Positions 34,364 to 42,880 of a stretch of 64,000 nt of DNA are shown here, one piece after another; within the stretch, counting starts at the first letter, position 1; every line of letters starts with the position of its first letter. Under the pieces are notes generated by a model. The model made no database searches, was not told the origin of the DNA, and saw only the letters and a program-made list of their open reading frames with translations. The position numbers and the translations under genes were made by a program. This DNA comes from Oscillospiraceae bacterium. GTDB taxonomy: Bacteria > Bacillota > Clostridia > Oscillospirales > Oscillospiraceae. Location: positions 33,259 to 97,258 of the forward strand of contig WRMH01000007.1 in assembly GCA_009777235.1 (NCBI GenBank). Direction: 5' to 3'.

Positions 34364-34705
34364 TCAAGCACTGAGCAGCACCCCATCTCTCATAATATTT
34401 TGATAAAAGGGTTCAGCAGGTAAGAATTTATAGAACGTTTCACTATCTTTTAAGAAAAGCGCTACTATAAGGTCATACTCATATCCTAATTCCCAAGTAA
34501 TGTCCAACAACTCTTTTTCAATGCTCCGTAATTCTTCTACCTCAACATCAGCAATTACCATAATATCTATATCAGATTCATCGGTAAAATCACCACGAGC
34601 ATAAGAGCCATAGAGAATGACCTTATCAAGCTTATCTCCAAGACTCTCTTTTGCTGCCTTTACTACTTTATCGGTAATTTCATTTAGAACAGATTTACTG
34701 CACAT
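34364..34705 (-). CDS. Minimal nucleotidyltransferase (MNT domain), copy 2
   Basis: About 113 residues. It carries the same active-site motif as copy 1 (GSYARGDFTDESDIDI). The start is ATG 34705 with GAGGG six bases upstream. The N-terminal 70 residues and their DNA (about 34545-34725) are almost identical to 30430-30611, while the C-terminal half (VEELRSIEKELLDITWELGY, then DLIVALFLKDSETFYKFL) is clearly different before the shared tail LLSA. No HEPN partner is adjacent. The pair looks like an antitoxin-type or resistance-type enzyme in which a constant catalytic half is joined to different C-terminal halves. Confidence 0.8.
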   Translation of the reverse strand: MCSKSVLNEITDKVVKAAKESLGDKLDKVILYGSYARGDFTDESDIDIMVIADVEVEELRSIEKELLDITWELGYEYDLIVALFLKDSETFYKFLPAEPFYQNIMRDGVLLSA

Positions 34706-34930
34706 GGCATCCCTCGTTTCTATGCGTATTATATCATATGAAATCATTATGAGGCAATAATAACATATTTCTGCTCTCGACTGATTTTGTTAAAATGAAC
34801 TCTCAAAAAGCCTTTACAATCCCGCAAAACCATGTTATAATAAGCAAACAATTGCTTATACGGAAAAGAAACTCGCAAAATAAAACTTGATCAGGACTTG
34901 ACAGAAATGACGGAAAGCGACAAAATTATT

Positions 34931-35023
<93 letters not shown>

Positions 35024-35043
35024 GGATAATACCGTTTTCTTTC

Positions 35044-35079
35044 CGTGCGCTGACCCGTGCGCTGACCCGTGCGCTGACC
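35044..35079. repeat. Triple 12-bp tandem repeat
   Basis: Three perfect copies of CGTGCGCTGACC (35044-35055, 35056-35067, 35068-35079), followed by degenerate AGCGCACTG/GCGCACTG units in opposite orientation. Confidence 0.9.
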
Positions 35080-35268
35080 AGCGCACTGAGCACTGCGCAC
35101 TGTGCTGACCTAAGCCTCAGGCTATACGCATATCTGCGCGTCAAATTTCACATAAACCACCAGGCGGTTATTCCCTTGCCGAGGGGAGACCCGCTTTTTT
35201 GCGTTCCCCACACCCCATATAACAAAAAATTGGCGTAGGACGACAAACAAATTTAGGAGGAGAACAAA

Positions 35269-38016
35269 ATGAACACAAAAACACGCTTATCCACAGAAAC
35301 GGCGCGTCAAGGATTCCGCGCCCTACTGGCAACACTACTGACCATAGCAATGGTGCTGACATTCATACCCGGCGGCTTCATCGCGCCGCAGACGGCAAGG
35401 GCGATGCACAGTGCAGACACAATAGACCTCTCAATTTTAACAGAAGGCGATTCAGACACAAACTGGTCTTACGATGAAGGAACAAACACCATTACCCTAT
35501 CGGGCGACGTCAACATCATCAGCACGGCCCCTGTAACGAGCGCGATAAACGGCAGTGTGCTCACGATAAACAACGGCGCCCGTAACGTCAGGTGGACAGC
35601 CGAGTATTCAGGCGCTCCCACCGGCCGTCTTGTAACCGTCAGTGGCAACGGCTCATTTGAAATGGAGAGCGGCGGGAGTATCATACGATTAAGCACAGGC
35701 GCTTCTGCCGCCTTAGGGGGACGCAACATCACCATCAGCGGCGGTACGATTGAAAATACCGAAGGTCCCGCTGTTACCGTTTTCCTAAACCTGACAATGA
35801 CCGACGGTACATTAAAAAATAGTGGAGCAGGGAACAATGCGACAATTGTGGCTCAAAATGCAACGAATATTAATATTTCCGGCGGAGCTGTTGTAGAGAA
35901 TACTCTTGAATCAGAAGGTGGCGGTGCAATCCACGCATCAGGAACGAGCAACTACAGCGTGAATATCAGCGGCACAGCCCAAGTTAAAAGCACGGGCGAC
36001 AACTATTCTATCAGCGTGTTCGGGGCAAGCAATCAAATCACAATAGAGGACACCGCTCAAGTCATCAACAATGGCACAGGCGGGGTTATTAATGCCGCCT
36101 ATGCAACAGACAAAGTTACACTCGCAGGTGGCACGGTGAAGGCGAACACAACAGGCACAGCCATCAACGTTGCTGGAGTCGAGGTAACCGGCGCGGCAAC
36201 GATAAGTAGCAAAGGGACGGCAATCTCAACATCAAATATAAAGATGAGCGATACCGCTAAACTGACGATTATCAACAACTCCGCCGCCGCTATAACCAAA
36301 AAAGTTGAGAGAACCAACACGGCAAGCACTCTCATGTGGAAACTGACAAATGCTACTACGGCTGACGACCTGTTTACTGACGCAGAGATTGACGTTACAG
36401 TGGCGGCAGCGGAAACAGGCACGATTGAGCGTGTCACGCTCCCCGCTCTCGGCGGCATGGCTTCTATCACAGGCACAAACGCCATAGGGCAGACGCTCTC
36501 GGCAGGTACAACATCTATTACGGGCGGCAGCGGCACGTTTAGCTATCAGTGGCAGGCGGGCGGCGTGAATGTCGGTACTAACAGCGCAGGCTACACCATC
36601 GCCGCCGCAGATGCAGGCAAGACCATCACCTGCGTCATCACCCGCGCAGACGCCACGGGCAGCCGGACCGCCACATTTGACAGCGGCAATACTGTTCCGT
36701 ATAACATCACCATAAGCAATGTCGACACAGGTGAAGACGACGAAGATGTAGAGCTTTCCGCAAACACCGGACGCGCAAGCGACATTATAACGCTAAGTTA
36801 TGTACTCGGCGAAACCGATGACGGCGGCGATCCTACAACAACGAACACACTATCGTTCACGGGCGGCACAGGGCTTGTCAACCTGACAGCGGCAGGGCAA
36901 AATGCGACGCAAGACTATACCGTAAACGCAAGCGACGCGGTAGACGGCGTGATCGCGATAGTGGCGACCTTCCTGCACACGAACCTGACGGCGCAGACGC
37001 TCTCATTCGAGGACAGCCATGTGGATAAAGACTTAGGCGACTCTAACTTTACCAACGCATTGACAAAAAGTCATCCCGCCTCCACGGGAACTATAACCTA
37101 CTCAAGCAGCACTCCGGGCATAGCAACAGTAGACGCCGCAGGTGAAGTGACGATAGTCAGCGCGGGCACAGTCACCATCACGGCAGCTATCACGGCTGAC
37201 ACGACATACGCGGCGGCTTCGGCAAGCTACACGCTCACAGTGACAGACCCCGCCGTCGCAGACAATGCCGCCATCGCCGCCGCAAAAGATTTGGTCGAGG
37301 ACGAGGCATACGAAGCCGACCAAGCTGACGTAGGCAGCGAAGAAGAGGCAAAAGCGGCGGTTGAGGCAATTATCGGTGAGTTGGATTTAAACGGCGTAGT
37401 CTTTGTGGTCAATCCAGTGCTCTTCGCGGCTGCGCAAGCGGAATCAGAGTTTGAAGCGGGCGACGGCGTTGACGGTTCTTACGCCTTTACTGTCACGCTT
37501 TCTAAAGGCGTCGGAACTCCGGCCGACACAAAAACTTTATCCCTTACCATAAACTATACTGCAGCGGAAGAGGAAATCATCGGGCCGCAGGCGCCGACAG
37601 ATTCAAAACCGACACCGGACATCAAACCGACCCCCGCGCCGTTTACCCCCGCATCATTCTCGACAAACCTCTATCTCAACGCCCTGGGACGCGAACCCGA
37701 CGAGGCCGGGTATGACTATTGGATGACCGGGCTTCTCGACGGCTCGCTTAGCGCGGCGCAGGTCGTCTACGGCTTTGTGTTCAGCGCGGAGATGAACGAG
37801 AAGAACTTAAGCAACGAAGAGTTTATAGAATACTTATACATGGCGTTCTTTGGGCGTGAGCCCGACACGGGCGGGTATAACTACTGGCTCGCCGCGCTAA
37901 ACTCGCACGGCGACCGCGTGCTGATTTTCCACGGCTTTGCCGGCTCTTTGGAGTTTGAGCTGTTTTGCGAGGCGCACGGCTTTGTGGTCTACAACACGGC
38001 AGCGGTCAACTTCTGA
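35269..38016 (+). CDS. Secreted surface protein with beta-helix, Ig-like and DUF4214 modules (915 aa)
   Basis: A large exported protein. The N-terminus has a long signal peptide (TARQGFRALLATLLTIAMVL to about residue 45, ending near ARA). Residues about 50-370 form strand-turn units rich in Gly, Asn and Thr (ITISGGTIEN, INISGGAVVEN, VNISGTAQV) like a right-handed beta-helix. Residues about 400-490 are an Ig-like module (GTFSYQWQAGGVNVGTN), and about 590-650 a Big2-like module (ITYSSSTPGIATVDAAGEVT). The C-terminus (about 800-905) contains two DUF4214 repeats (YLNALGREPDEAGYDYWMTGLL; YMAFFGREPDTGGYNYWLAAL). The ATG has AGGAGG about nine bases upstream, and a perfect terminator follows. Binding to cell walls or glycans is plausible but unproven. 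Confidence 0.85.
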   Translation: MNTKTRLSTETARQGFRALLATLLTIAMVLTFIPGGFIAPQTARAMHSADTIDLSILTEGDSDTNWSYDEGTNTITLSGDVNIISTAPVTSAINGSVLTINNGARNVRWTAEYSGAPTGRLVTVSGNGSFEMESGGSIIRLSTGASAALGGRNITISGGTIENTEGPAVTVFLNLTMTDGTLKNSGAGNNATIVAQNATNINISGGAVVENTLESEGGGAIHASGTSNYSVNISGTAQVKSTGDNYSISVFGASNQITIEDTAQVINNGTGGVINAAYATDKVTLAGGTVKANTTGTAINVAGVEVTGAATISSKGTAISTSNIKMSDTAKLTIINNSAAAITKKVERTNTASTLMWKLTNATTADDLFTDAEIDVTVAAAETGTIERVTLPALGGMASITGTNAIGQTLSAGTTSITGGSGTFSYQWQAGGVNVGTNSAGYTIAAADAGKTITCVITRADATGSRTATFDSGNTVPYNITISNVDTGEDDEDVELSANTGRASDIITLSYVLGETDDGGDPTTTNTLSFTGGTGLVNLTAAGQNATQDYTVNASDAVDGVIAIVATFLHTNLTAQTLSFEDSHVDKDLGDSNFTNALTKSHPASTGTITYSSSTPGIATVDAAGEVTIVSAGTVTITAAITADTTYAAASASYTLTVTDPAVADNAAIAAAKDLVEDEAYEADQADVGSEEEAKAAVEAIIGELDLNGVVFVVNPVLFAAAQAESEFEAGDGVDGSYAFTVTLSKGVGTPADTKTLSLTINYTAAEEEIIGPQAPTDSKPTPDIKPTPAPFTPASFSTNLYLNALGREPDEAGYDYWMTGLLDGSLSAAQVVYGFVFSAEMNEKNLSNEEFIEYLYMAFFGREPDTGGYNYWLAALNSHGDRVLIFHGFAGSLEFELFCEAHGFVVYNTAAVNF

Positions 38017-38136
38017 TGAATGTTTGGGCGGGCGCGGTCCTTTAGCGTTTATAAGGGCGGCGGCAAACAATATTCCTCTCCAAAGGCAAATATCCTGCCG
38101 CCGACGCGCCCAACGTCTTCTTGTCCCTTTCATTGG

Positions 38137-38168
38137 CCAAAAGCCCCTCTTGTTCAAGGGGCTTTTGG
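38137..38168 (+). terminator. Rho-independent terminator
   Basis: CCAAAAGCCCCT (38137-38148) pairs perfectly over 12 bases with AGGGGCTTTTGG (38157-38168) around an 8-base loop. It lies about 120 bases downstream of the DUF4214 surface-protein gene. Confidence 0.85.
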
Positions 38169-38257
38169 TGTGGGGATAATAGTCAAGGCGTACACTTTGA
38201 CTATCTATTCAAAAAAGCCTTTTGAGCGCAAGGGTCAGCAATGAGTATATTTCAGAG

Positions 38258-38685
38258 CATACCACAAAGACTGGACAGAAATCACATGGGCAGACAGTGA
38301 TATACGGCAATACTTGAACGGCGAGTTCTACAACAGCTTTTCTGCAAACGACAGGGAGCGGATATCTGAGACACGGGTAGCAACACCTGATAATTCTTGG
38401 TATGATACCTCAGGCGGAGAGATTGTCGGCAACAAAATCTTTCTTTTGAGCATAGAAGAAGTCGCCCGCTACTTTGGCGACAGCGGAGCGTTGGCGCGAG
38501 GTTCGGGGGAAATGAAAGGCGAGCACGACTCTAACGGAAAGCCTGTTTATACCTATACTGACGGTGACGGCAATGACGCCATATACTACAATTATGAACG
38601 CCATTGGATAGACGATCAATATAACGATGTGCGGATTGGTAAGACGAACACAGACGAGAATGAATTCGTCTATGTAACCCCATGA
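38258..38685 (+). pseudogene. Truncated copy of a DUF6273 lipoprotein gene
   Basis: From about 38262 to 38660 the DNA is nearly identical to 55049-55447, the middle of the DUF6273 lipoprotein gene near 55 kb. The shared stretch encodes ITWADSDIRQYLNGEFYN, VATPDNSWYDTSGGEIV and GDGNDAIYYNYERHWIDDQY. The 5' part (signal peptide and first strand) and the 3' part (WWLRSPG to VRPALW) are missing; unrelated sequence joins on both sides. The only ATG inside (38314) has no ribosome binding site. It is a recent partial duplication next to the methylase/endonuclease operon. Confidence 0.85.
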
Positions 38686-38814
38686 TGAAAAAGCATTGGT
38701 TTTATACTGGAACAACGGATTGTCGGTTGCCCGCATTGCCTAAAGGTAGTGCGGGTTATTTATTTTGAAATGTCCGTGATGTCTACCTGTGTCCAAAAAC
38801 TTCCCAAACAGGGC

Positions 38815-38843
38815 TTTACTTTTTAATTCGATCATGTTATAAT
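38815..38843 (+). promoter_or_regulatory. Promoter of the methylase/endonuclease operon
   Basis: TTTACT (38815-38820) and TATAAT (38838-38843) are separated by 17 bases. The -10 box lies 35 bases before the first start codon of the five-gene operon. Confidence 0.55.
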
Positions 38844-38877
38844 TTAAATATTATTGCTGATATTTGGAGGAAGACAA

Positions 38878-39075
38878 ATGGCTGATGAATTGCTTACAGT
38901 TTCTCAAACTGCTAAATATTTAAAAGTATCCGACAAAACTGTTCGGAGATTGATTCAAAGTAATCAGCTTATTGCTTCAAAGGTCGGGAATTCTTGGCGA
39001 ATAGACAGGAATGATATATCAGAATACCTTAAAATAAATGCTAATAGTGCGAAACGGAGAATGGGAAATGAATAA
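38878..39075 (+). CDS. HTH DNA-binding protein (excisionase/MerR-like)
   Basis: 65 residues: LLTVSQTAKYLKVSDKTVRRLIQSNQLIASKVGNSWRI, a compact winged HTH of the HTH_17/excisionase family, ending in a short basic tail. The ATG at 38878 has GGAGG seven bases upstream. Its stop overlaps the methyltransferase start by eight bases (39068-39075). Being first in the operon, it is a good candidate for a controller protein that sets the order of methylase and endonuclease expression. That role is inferred from position only. Confidence 0.85.
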   Translation: MADELLTVSQTAKYLKVSDKTVRRLIQSNQLIASKVGNSWRIDRNDISEYLKINANSAKRRMGNE

Positions 39076-40192
39076 TCATATTTCACAAAACAAACCGATA
39101 GCCATAAGCCTGTTTTCCGGTGCTGGCGGAATGGATATTGGGATAAAAAAAGCCGGTTTTAGGGTGCTTGCTGAAATTGAAATTGATAAATATTGTTGCG
39201 AAACCCTCAGAGAAGCTGCGATCCGCGAAAATAATAAAACAATCGTAATTGAAGACGACATCAAAAACGTTTCTCCTGAGATTTTATGCAATCAATTAAA
39301 ATTAAAAATAGGCGAATTGGACTTGCTTTTTGGTGGACCTCCGTGCCAACCCTTTTCATTGGCCGGAAAGCAAAATGGTTTAGACGATGAACGCGGCCCG
39401 CTGTTGTTTGAGATTTTAAGGTTTGCTGAATACTTAAAACCAAAAGTGATTTTATTGGAACAGGTCAAAGGTCTCTTATCTGCGAGGGATTTAAGCGGCG
39501 AAAAAGGCGGGGTATTTAAACACTTCCTTTCAGAGCTTGAAAGATTTGGTTATGTACCTAAATGGCAAGTTTGCAGCGCTGCTGATTATGGAGTTCCCCA
39601 AATGAGAGAGCGTATTTTTGTGGTTGCTACATATGGACACAATGGATTTGTTTATCCCCAACGCACTCATGTCCCATCTAATGAATACCCTAATCTTTTC
39701 AACTCGCTTCCGTACATTACCGTTGGAGAAGTGTTAGAGGGATTAGGAACTCCGCATGAAAAGATTAGGGGAACAACATTTTATGATAGAAAAGACGGGC
39801 ATGTTGATGTTACACCACCACGTGATCGGGAACGCATTTCACACGTGCCGGAAGGAGCTTATTTATCAGCACAAACACATTTAAGCAAAGATTTGCTTGG
39901 AAATTTATCTGCCAAAGATACCACAAAATATTTACGATTAGACAGAAAAAAACCTTCCAACACATTGCGATGTGGTGAGATTTTTTATCATCCCATAGAA
40001 AACCGTTATTTAACGCCCAGAGAGTATATGCGGATTCATGGCTATGATGACGATTATTTGTTGTACGGTCCTATTCGTTCACGTACCGGTTCGGTGAAAA
40101 ATCTTGATCAACATCGGCAAGTGGCCAATTCAGTTCCGCCACCGTTAGCTTTTGCTATGGGTGATGAAATTCGGAGGTATTTATATGAGTAA
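39068..40192 (+). CDS. DNA (cytosine-5) methyltransferase
   Basis: Type II C5-cytosine methyltransferase, 374 residues. Motif I LFSGAGGMDIGIKKAGF (SAM binding), motif IV GGPPCQPFS with the catalytic Cys, motif VI present as LLEQVKGLL (E-Q-V instead of the usual E-N-V), motif VIII PQMRERIFVVA and motif X RQVANSVPPPLA are all visible. The target-recognition region lies between about residues 240 and 310. The ATG (39068) overlaps the end of the HTH gene, and the stop overlaps the NotI-like gene start, each by eight bases. The natural partner is probably the following endonuclease. The recognition sequence cannot be read from the protein. Confidence 0.93.
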   Translation: MNNHISQNKPIAISLFSGAGGMDIGIKKAGFRVLAEIEIDKYCCETLREAAIRENNKTIVIEDDIKNVSPEILCNQLKLKIGELDLLFGGPPCQPFSLAGKQNGLDDERGPLLFEILRFAEYLKPKVILLEQVKGLLSARDLSGEKGGVFKHFLSELERFGYVPKWQVCSAADYGVPQMRERIFVVATYGHNGFVYPQRTHVPSNEYPNLFNSLPYITVGEVLEGLGTPHEKIRGTTFYDRKDGHVDVTPPRDRERISHVPEGAYLSAQTHLSKDLLGNLSAKDTTKYLRLDRKKPSNTLRCGEIFYHPIENRYLTPREYMRIHGYDDDYLLYGPIRSRTGSVKNLDQHRQVANSVPPPLAFAMGDEIRRYLYE

Positions 40193-41294
40193 AATATTTG
40201 AATTGTATGGCTATCGCCTTAACCATTGGAGTGAAGAAGCCGAAAATAATTTGCGCTGTGCTTGGTGTCCGTTTATGAATGCAGAATGTGACGGCGGGGG
40301 TAATCGCTATCAGTCTGCTATTGATTTATCGAAACATCCTGAATTAAGGGAGAAATTTCCCAATAAAGATATTATTCAAGTAGGAATTTGTTCTCTTCAA
40401 ACCCGCGAAAATGAACAGCCATGGATCGTTTGCCCAAGGAGACTTTTATCGCTTAAAGGTGGAAATCTATCAAGTTATCAAACGCACCTCAGAAAACAAC
40501 TCTCATTATATTCCCAACTGGACGAAACAAAGAAATATTTGGCTTGGGGAGAAGTGAAGATAAAGGCAGAGTCAACAACAGAAGATGATGAAGCGAAATC
40601 CTTTGATTATACATTTGATTATGTATTATCGGGGATTAGGCGAATTCGCTTACAAGAAGCTTCAGAATTGTTAGAAATGCCAGAGTCTGTCGTCCAAAAA
40701 CTTGTTCAAAAAAGTGGTTTCACCCTTTCATACAGAGATTCAGAATATTGGATTGATAATTTCCCCTCCGATCCGCTTATCATCATAGAGGTTATGACTT
40801 CCAGCACATCCGGAGGCGATAAGAAAAAAAGAACACAGATTGCAATGGCTTGTGAAGATGCAATCTTAAATGGAGCAAAACATAACGGACCCGGAATAAA
40901 TTATCGCCAAGTATGGGCAAGAATGGTTAGTCAATTGATTGTTAAATCGCAAGTAGGAATAGCATGGGGCGGTAAAACTATTTGGCTCGTCCAAGATGTA
41001 TTGGCAGATTATATATCCAAGTCTACGGCATTAATTTTGCCGAAATATCTTGCCGAAAGCCTGAATGAAGTTAATATCCTTGCATACGGGTACGGTGAAA
41101 AAATAAACCAATCAGACGGAAAAATAATTGAACTCGACAATGCCAAATTGTATTCCGGTCCGATTACAGAAGGCGGTTCGTCTTCTTCACATGATGGATT
41201 TGTTGACATCGTTAAAATCGGAGCACCACCACCTAAAAAGCAAATTTGGAAATCGCTTATCAGCAAAGCGCCGATAGGTTATTGGGAAATATAA
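40185..41294 (+). CDS. NotI-like type II restriction endonuclease
   Basis: 369 residues. The N-terminal part resembles NotI: ELYGYRLNHWSEEAENN, a cysteine cluster CAWCPFMNAEC, then VGICSLQ and PWIVCPRRLL, matching the four-cysteine iron-binding fold and the WLVCPNR signature of NotI. In the likely catalytic core, the Asp of FDYTFDYVLSGI and the Glu of PLIIIEVMTSS stand where NotI has Asp and a Glu-X-Gln pair; here the third position is Met, a difference from the usual PD-(D/E)XK pattern. The start ATG 40185 has GGAGG seven bases upstream and overlaps the methylase stop. NotI cuts an eight-base GC-rich site; whether this enzyme does the same is unknown. Confidence 0.75.
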   Translation: MSKIFELYGYRLNHWSEEAENNLRCAWCPFMNAECDGGGNRYQSAIDLSKHPELREKFPNKDIIQVGICSLQTRENEQPWIVCPRRLLSLKGGNLSSYQTHLRKQLSLYSQLDETKKYLAWGEVKIKAESTTEDDEAKSFDYTFDYVLSGIRRIRLQEASELLEMPESVVQKLVQKSGFTLSYRDSEYWIDNFPSDPLIIIEVMTSSTSGGDKKKRTQIAMACEDAILNGAKHNGPGINYRQVWARMVSQLIVKSQVGIAWGGKTIWLVQDVLADYISKSTALILPKYLAESLNEVNILAYGYGEKINQSDGKIIELDNAKLYSGPITEGGSSSSHDGFVDIVKIGAPPPKKQIWKSLISKAPIGYWEI

Positions 41295-41324
41295 GGATAA
41301 GCAAATGAAGGGAGGGCATAAATC

Positions 41325-42866
41325 TTGTCAACAAGAATTTCTCCATTAGAATTATTGCTGGACGATGAAAACCCACGTTTTGTCGTTCTTTCAAAGCGTG
41401 AACAAGCCGATATACGAAAATATTTGCTCACATATGAGGAGGTTTGTGATTTAGCTACGGCAATAAATACATATGGGAGTTTACTGCCAGGGGAGCGTAT
41501 TGTTGTATTGAAAAAAGATGATAAATATGTTGTTGTTGAGGGAAATCGCCGAACATGCTCGCTTCAACTTTTATTATCACGGGATTTGATCCCATCAGGA
41601 TTTGAACATAAAATCCCATCTGTTTCTGATAAATTGAAATCAAGCTCCGACGTTATTGAAGTCGATGTCTTGCCAGATAGAGATGCTGCGCTGGAGCTTA
41701 TGACCAAACGCCATATTGAAGGTGTTAAGCAGTGGAAACCTTTGGCGAAAAAACAATTTTTTGCGGCTAATTATCAAGCCGGACAGAGCATTCAAAATCT
41801 GTCGAGAATCACAGGGATTAGCGAAAGCGAAATCAAGGGAGATATTCGGGATTATAAATTTTTCTTAAATACATATAATCAATATTGCCTGGAGCATTCT
41901 GAATTTAACAGAGATATAATTGAAGTGAAGACCGACCCGTTTTGGCGGATATTTAAAGCTAAATTCGAATTCCCTGTTGGGACAAAGGCTTCTCCCACAG
42001 AGATTTTAAAAATTTCTTATGATAATGATTTTAATATAGTTAGTGCATTAGATAGCGGCTTGTTTGCTCAAATAACATTATTGGTGTTTGAAAGCACTAT
42101 TGTTACAGAAAGAGCGAACACCCGTAATGTTCTTTCTGATATAGATGGGATTATGCCCTTATTAGAACAGATTATAGGGAATTCATCTGCTGGTGATGAT
42201 AGCAATAGCGATCAAAGTACGCCCAGCAATAATAATGCCCCTGAAAATGATACGGAGAGCGGAAGTGGCTCTAATGGTTCTGATGATGAAAATCCAGACG
42301 CTAACGATAATAGTAGCGCGGGTTCCGATGGAGATTCAAGCGGTAGTGGTGGGCCGTCACCCGGAGGGCCCGGACCGAGAAGCTTTTTTGAATCTATCAG
42401 TTGGCAAGGGAAAGTAGACCCAGTAAATCAAGACCATCAAGGATTACTTGTTGCTCTAAATGAATTATATCGTCTGTCTACTGTAAATATTAACAGACAA
42501 AAATCGTATAAGACGTTTCCTATAGCCACCGGAATGGTTTTGAGAACGGTATATGAGCAAGCATTAAAACTACGCATGATACAAACAGGCCAATGGAGCG
42601 GATATTGTTCTACTCTGAGAATCGGTGCGTTTCCGTCATTAGGCGGAATGGAAAACCATATCAATCAAGGGAGCATAAAACCGCTTGTGTTCCCTGACCA
42701 AAACTTACTAAATATTTATGATCGTGTTGTAGCGGCAACTCATCGCCAATTTCTAAATGCGAATATACATTATCCGGGTAATATCAACGTAACGCCAGAC
42801 TCATTAGAAGGTGTTGCGGCGGCTGGAATGTATGCTTTGATACAAGGCATTATAAACTTATTATAA
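41325..42866 (+). CDS. ParB/Srx-domain protein with a separate C-terminal helical domain
   Basis: 513 residues starting at TTG 41325, nine bases after GGGAGG. The N-terminal domain has the ParB/sulfiredoxin pattern: ISPLELLLDDENPRFVVL, then VVVEGNRRTCSLQLL (the GNRR box). It continues with an HTH-like segment (QSIQNLSRITGISESEIKGD). Residues about 285-345 are a Ser/Asn/Asp/Gly-rich linker, and the last about 165 residues are a separate domain (ESISWQGKVDPVNQDH, KTFPIATGMVLRTVYEQALK, ATHRQFLNANIHYP) that looks helical and loosely HEPN-like, without a clean RX4-6H motif. It lies between endonuclease and adenine methylase genes, far from parA. A defence or regulatory role in this operon is inferred; I know of no firmly described function. 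Confidence 0.7.
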   Translation: MSTRISPLELLLDDENPRFVVLSKREQADIRKYLLTYEEVCDLATAINTYGSLLPGERIVVLKKDDKYVVVEGNRRTCSLQLLLSRDLIPSGFEHKIPSVSDKLKSSSDVIEVDVLPDRDAALELMTKRHIEGVKQWKPLAKKQFFAANYQAGQSIQNLSRITGISESEIKGDIRDYKFFLNTYNQYCLEHSEFNRDIIEVKTDPFWRIFKAKFEFPVGTKASPTEILKISYDNDFNIVSALDSGLFAQITLLVFESTIVTERANTRNVLSDIDGIMPLLEQIIGNSSAGDDSNSDQSTPSNNNAPENDTESGSGSNGSDDENPDANDNSSAGSDGDSSGSGGPSPGGPGPRSFFESISWQGKVDPVNQDHQGLLVALNELYRLSTVNINRQKSYKTFPIATGMVLRTVYEQALKLRMIQTGQWSGYCSTLRIGAFPSLGGMENHINQGSIKPLVFPDQNLLNIYDRVVAATHRQFLNANIHYPGNINVTPDSLEGVAAAGMYALIQGIINLL

Positions 42867-42880
42867 AAAGGGGGAACATC

